Assembly: GCA_009930275.1 (NCBI GenBank)
Contig: RZYP01000084.1
Location: 1 to 8,021, forward strand
DNA length: 8,021 nt
Direction: 5' to 3'
DNA from: Negativicutes bacterium
GTDB taxonomy: Bacteria > Bacillota_C > Negativicutes > Acidaminococcales > Acidaminococcaceae
Part shown: piece after piece, positions 6,872 to 8,021 of the stretch
Layout of the letters: each line of letters begins with the position of its first letter
Numbering within the stretch: position 1 is the first letter of the stretch
Notes under the pieces: model-generated
Databases searched by the model: none
What the model was told of the DNA's origin: nothing
Seen by the model: the letters and a program-made list of their open reading frames with translations, nothing else
Position numbers and translations under genes: made by a program

Positions 6872-6946
6872 GTGGATTTTTTGCAAGACGAGGAGGGCAG
6901 TCTCATTGCCTTTTTGCACCGTTTGCCCCGATACACAGAGCGCTAA
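6872..6946 (+). CDS. Possible 24-residue ORF running into the distal att copy
   Basis: GTG at 6872 stands 7 bases after GGAG (6861-6864) and the frame runs 24 codons to a TAA inside the att-like core. The last part is encoded by the 28-bp end repeat and reads HRLPRYTER; the other copy would read RRLTRYTDR. The similarity of these peptides follows from the DNA repeat, and no upstream match exists in the other copy. Most likely not a gene; a remnant of a longer coding end cannot be excluded. Confidence 0.15.
   Translation: MDFLQDEEGSLIAFLHRLPRYTER
6916..6943. repeat. 28-bp cassette-end repeat, copy 2
   Basis: Partner of 5609-5636 (25 of 28 identical). It begins about 130 bases after the DUF4238 stop codon and its last six bases are the first six of the distal att-like repeat, so it is read as the terminal sequence of the second cassette. 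Confidence 0.65.
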
Positions 6947-6956
6947 CACCTATGAT
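6938..6956 (+). repeat. att-like direct repeat, copy 2 (distal junction)
   Basis: GAGCGCTAACACCTATGAT, 18 of 19 identical to the rlmH 3' end at 3565-3583. There is no rlmH coding sequence upstream of it, so the match is not explained by a gene duplication; it is the expected second boundary of a site-specific insertion. Confidence 0.75.
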
Positions 6957-6989
6957 GCGCATTTTGAATCAGTGATAAAATATACCAGT

Positions 6990-7024
6990 AAAAGCCATAA
7001 CCATTTACATTGGTTATGGCTTTT
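6990..7024 (+). terminator. Hairpin terminator after the distal att copy
   Basis: A 14-bp perfect stem (6990-7003 with 7011-7024) with a 7-base loop ends in a run of six T. It starts 33 bases after the att copy, against 35 bases for the hairpin after rlmH, and shares its inner stem CATAACCA/TGGTTATG. Also A-rich on the left, so it may work in both directions. Confidence 0.82.
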
Positions 7025-7053
7025 TTGTTCGTGGGATTTTTTTGTGATATTAT
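7025..7053 (+). promoter_or_regulatory. Extended -10 promoter for the HEPN-like gene
   Basis: TGATATTAT at 7045-7053 is an extended -10; TTGTTC at 7025-7030 is a poor -35 at 17-base spacing. It starts at the foot of the preceding hairpin and points to the HEPN-like gene about 70-100 bases on. Confidence 0.45.
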
Positions 7054-7156
7054 ACAAGAGTGAAATAATGTTGATTTTTGTTGCCATATTAATGTAATCA
7101 ATTAGCCTATTTTTAAAGTTTTGCCTAAAATTTTACATGAAAAGTGGTTTTGGTGT

Positions 7157-7687
7157 GTGGAAAAGAAGAAAATAAGAGAGATCACGGGATATACTGTTGA
7201 AAATGAATCTAAAAACTTCGAGTCATGGTATAGGTGTGCAATTGCTTTTTATGATGCTGCTATTATTTTATATAGAAGTGATGCAGAATTGACCAGAGCA
7301 AATTTTGCGGCTGACTTTAATGCTGCATTATCAATAGAAATAATGCTTAAAGCAATAATAGTTAAACAAAAGAAAAAGCTTAAAATGACACATAAACTTA
7401 CTGAATTGTACAGTTATGTTGGAATTGATTTAACAATGAATCAGAAATATTTGGTGGAATATTTAACAGAGGCAATAATATGGTTCAAGTATCCGGTTCC
7501 TAAAAGGGAAGAAGTATGGAATAGATTTTATGACGAAGTATTTGAGGCTTTAATAATTCGTTATAGAAACGGAAACACGTTTTCAACAGTAGCAAATATG
7601 GAAAGATGGCCAAGTCTCGATAATTATTTGAAACTCTGGGCTATTCTTAACGATAAGTATGAAGAATATAATACCTGTGATACGTAG
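7157..7687 (+). CDS. HEPN-like helical protein
   Basis: Mostly helical cytosolic protein of about 176 residues that looks like a HEPN-domain protein: a helix with Tyr/Ala spacing (WYRCAIAFYDAAIIL, 24-38), ALSIEIMLKAIIV (57-69), a THKLTELY segment (78-85) and WFKYPVPK (109-116), which resembles the GRYP-type motif that ends many HEPN domains. The R-x4-6-H pair of RNase HEPN proteins is not complete: H79 is there, but the preceding positions are lysines (K73-K75 region). It may therefore be a non-cleaving HEPN or use a different residue. No partner nucleotidyltransferase is adjacent. Start is uncertain: GTG at 7157 has only a weak purine run 9 bases upstream, and TTG at 7121 (188 residues) has no ribosome site. 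AT-rich like the other cassette genes. HEPN assignment is by pattern, not by search. Confidence 0.65.
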   Translation: MEKKKIREITGYTVENESKNFESWYRCAIAFYDAAIILYRSDAELTRANFAADFNAALSIEIMLKAIIVKQKKKLKMTHKLTELYSYVGIDLTMNQKYLVEYLTEAIIWFKYPVPKREEVWNRFYDEVFEALIIRYRNGNTFSTVANMERWPSLDNYLKLWAILNDKYEEYNTCDT

Positions 7688-7711
7688 ATAGTAATTTTAT
7701 CTTATTTTTTT
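7686..7711 (+). terminator. Weak AT-rich terminator after the HEPN-like gene
   Basis: A 5-bp stem (AGATA at 7686-7690 with TATCT at 7698-7702) precedes TA and a run of seven T (7705-7711). The stem has a single GC pair, so it is a weak candidate placed on the stop codon of the gene. Confidence 0.3.
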
Positions 7712-7849
7712 ACTCTTGTTTATATAAAAGATAGCAAATACTCATATTAGAATTGATTTGTAAATAAAAATTTGGCTTACTGGAGTAACGTAAAAAACAA
7801 ACTTTTACCTTATTACCAGAGCTCGTTAGCGAAAACTATGGGGGTAAAT

Positions 7850-7978
7850 ATGTGCGAGATTCGGAAAGAACTTAGAGAAAATAGAGTGTTTAACCCTTTT
7901 AATCCAAAATATAACAAAGAAGTGGTACTAGTATATAAGAATGGACACGAAAAGTTTAACAGGCTAAAATCAATTTAG
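7850..7978 (+). CDS. Hypothetical small basic protein
   Basis: ATG at 7850 with GGGGG (7840-7844) 5 bases upstream gives 42 residues, Lys/Arg-rich, ending FNRLKSI. The frame stays open upstream to a TTG at 7772 (68 residues), which has no ribosome site. No family recognised, no membrane segment. It could be a real small cassette gene, a remnant of a larger one (the middle stretch NPFNPKYNKEVVLVYKNG reads like globular protein), or chance. The rest of 7688-8021 shows nothing else that can be supported. Confidence 0.3.
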   Translation: MCEIRKELRENRVFNPFNPKYNKEVVLVYKNGHEKFNRLKSI

Positions 7979-8021
7979 AAAGGGCGTGTTAAACCTTGTC
8001 CAAAAATGGAATAAGATTTAC

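Larger units (their letters stand above)
3584..6956. mobile_element. SCC-like island inserted at the rlmH 3' end (two cassettes)
   Basis: This segment of 3,373 bp lies between the two copies of the 19-bp att-like repeat and is visibly more AT-rich than the genes before it. It carries a DUF262/DUF1524 restriction-type gene and a DUF4238 gene. An internal copy of the 28-bp end sequence (5609-5636) splits it into two probable units. No integrase, serine recombinase or transposase is encoded in it. Integration by a Ccr-type large serine recombinase is inferred from the target site only; another enzyme acting at the same site, or loss of the recombinase gene, would look the same. The region after 6956 may be a further cassette rather than native chromosome. 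Confidence 0.6.

Noticed and set aside
6906..7097. 63-codon + strand frame crossing the distal att copy and the terminator hairpin
   Set aside because: It runs through the 28-bp repeat, the att core and a 14-bp perfect hairpin, has no ribosome site, and its translation is low-complexity; structure of the DNA explains the stretch better.
7817..7840. Possible fourth att copy (CAGAGC...GTTAGC...CTATG)
   Set aside because: It needs about five inserted bases to align with the core and has no 28-bp end sequence before it, so chance similarity is likely.
7996..8021. TTG-initiated frame running off the right edge, with AGGG at 7981-7984
   Set aside because: Only eight codons are visible and the 11-base gap to the purine run is long; not enough to call a gene.

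Overview
The window joins a conserved chromosomal block to an AT-richer accessory island. The chromosomal block (1-3583) holds five genes on the + strand: a PerR-type Fur-family repressor with its own terminator, then a tight run of deoC, walJ/yycJ, htrA and rlmH. The walJ-htrA-rlmH order is typical of Bacillota. The addition of deoC and a PerR/Fur gene suggests a Negativicutes-like (Sporomusa/Pelosinus-type) anaerobe, but that placement is inference from gene order and protein style, not from a search.

The accessory island starts exactly at the rlmH stop codon. The last 19 bp of the rlmH region (3565-3583, coding for Glu-Arg-Tyr-His-Leu-stop plus two bases) recur with one mismatch at 6938-6956. 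This is the same place in rlmH (orfX) that staphylococcal SCC elements use as attB. The repeats bound 3,373 bp carrying a GmrSD-like DUF262/DUF1524 restriction gene and a DUF4238 gene. A 28-bp sequence (25/28 identical) lies just upstream of the distal repeat and again between the two genes at 5609-5636, beside a degenerate att-like core. The DNA just after the rlmH stop and just after the distal repeat is also alike, ending in both cases in a strong terminator hairpin with the same inner stem. The simplest reading is a tandem array of small SCC-like cassettes: unit 1 GmrSD-like, unit 2 DUF4238, and unit 3 starting at 6957 with a HEPN-like gene and running off the window. No recombinase gene is visible here, so mobilisation in trans, a recombinase downstream, or a decayed array are all open.

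The chromosomal genes are housekeeping: deoxyribose-phosphate breakdown, a cell-wall/DNA-linked metallo-hydrolase, envelope protein quality control, and 23S rRNA methylation. The cargo genes look like defence or toxin-type accessory functions. Two of the three have a candidate extended -10 promoter of their own, and the main ones are initiated at TTG or GTG or have ambiguous starts, unlike the chromosomal genes. Gaps over 300 bases without a confident gene: 6787-7156 holds the 28-bp repeat, the distal att copy, a terminator and a promoter; 7688-8021 holds a weak terminator and one doubtful 42-codon ORF.
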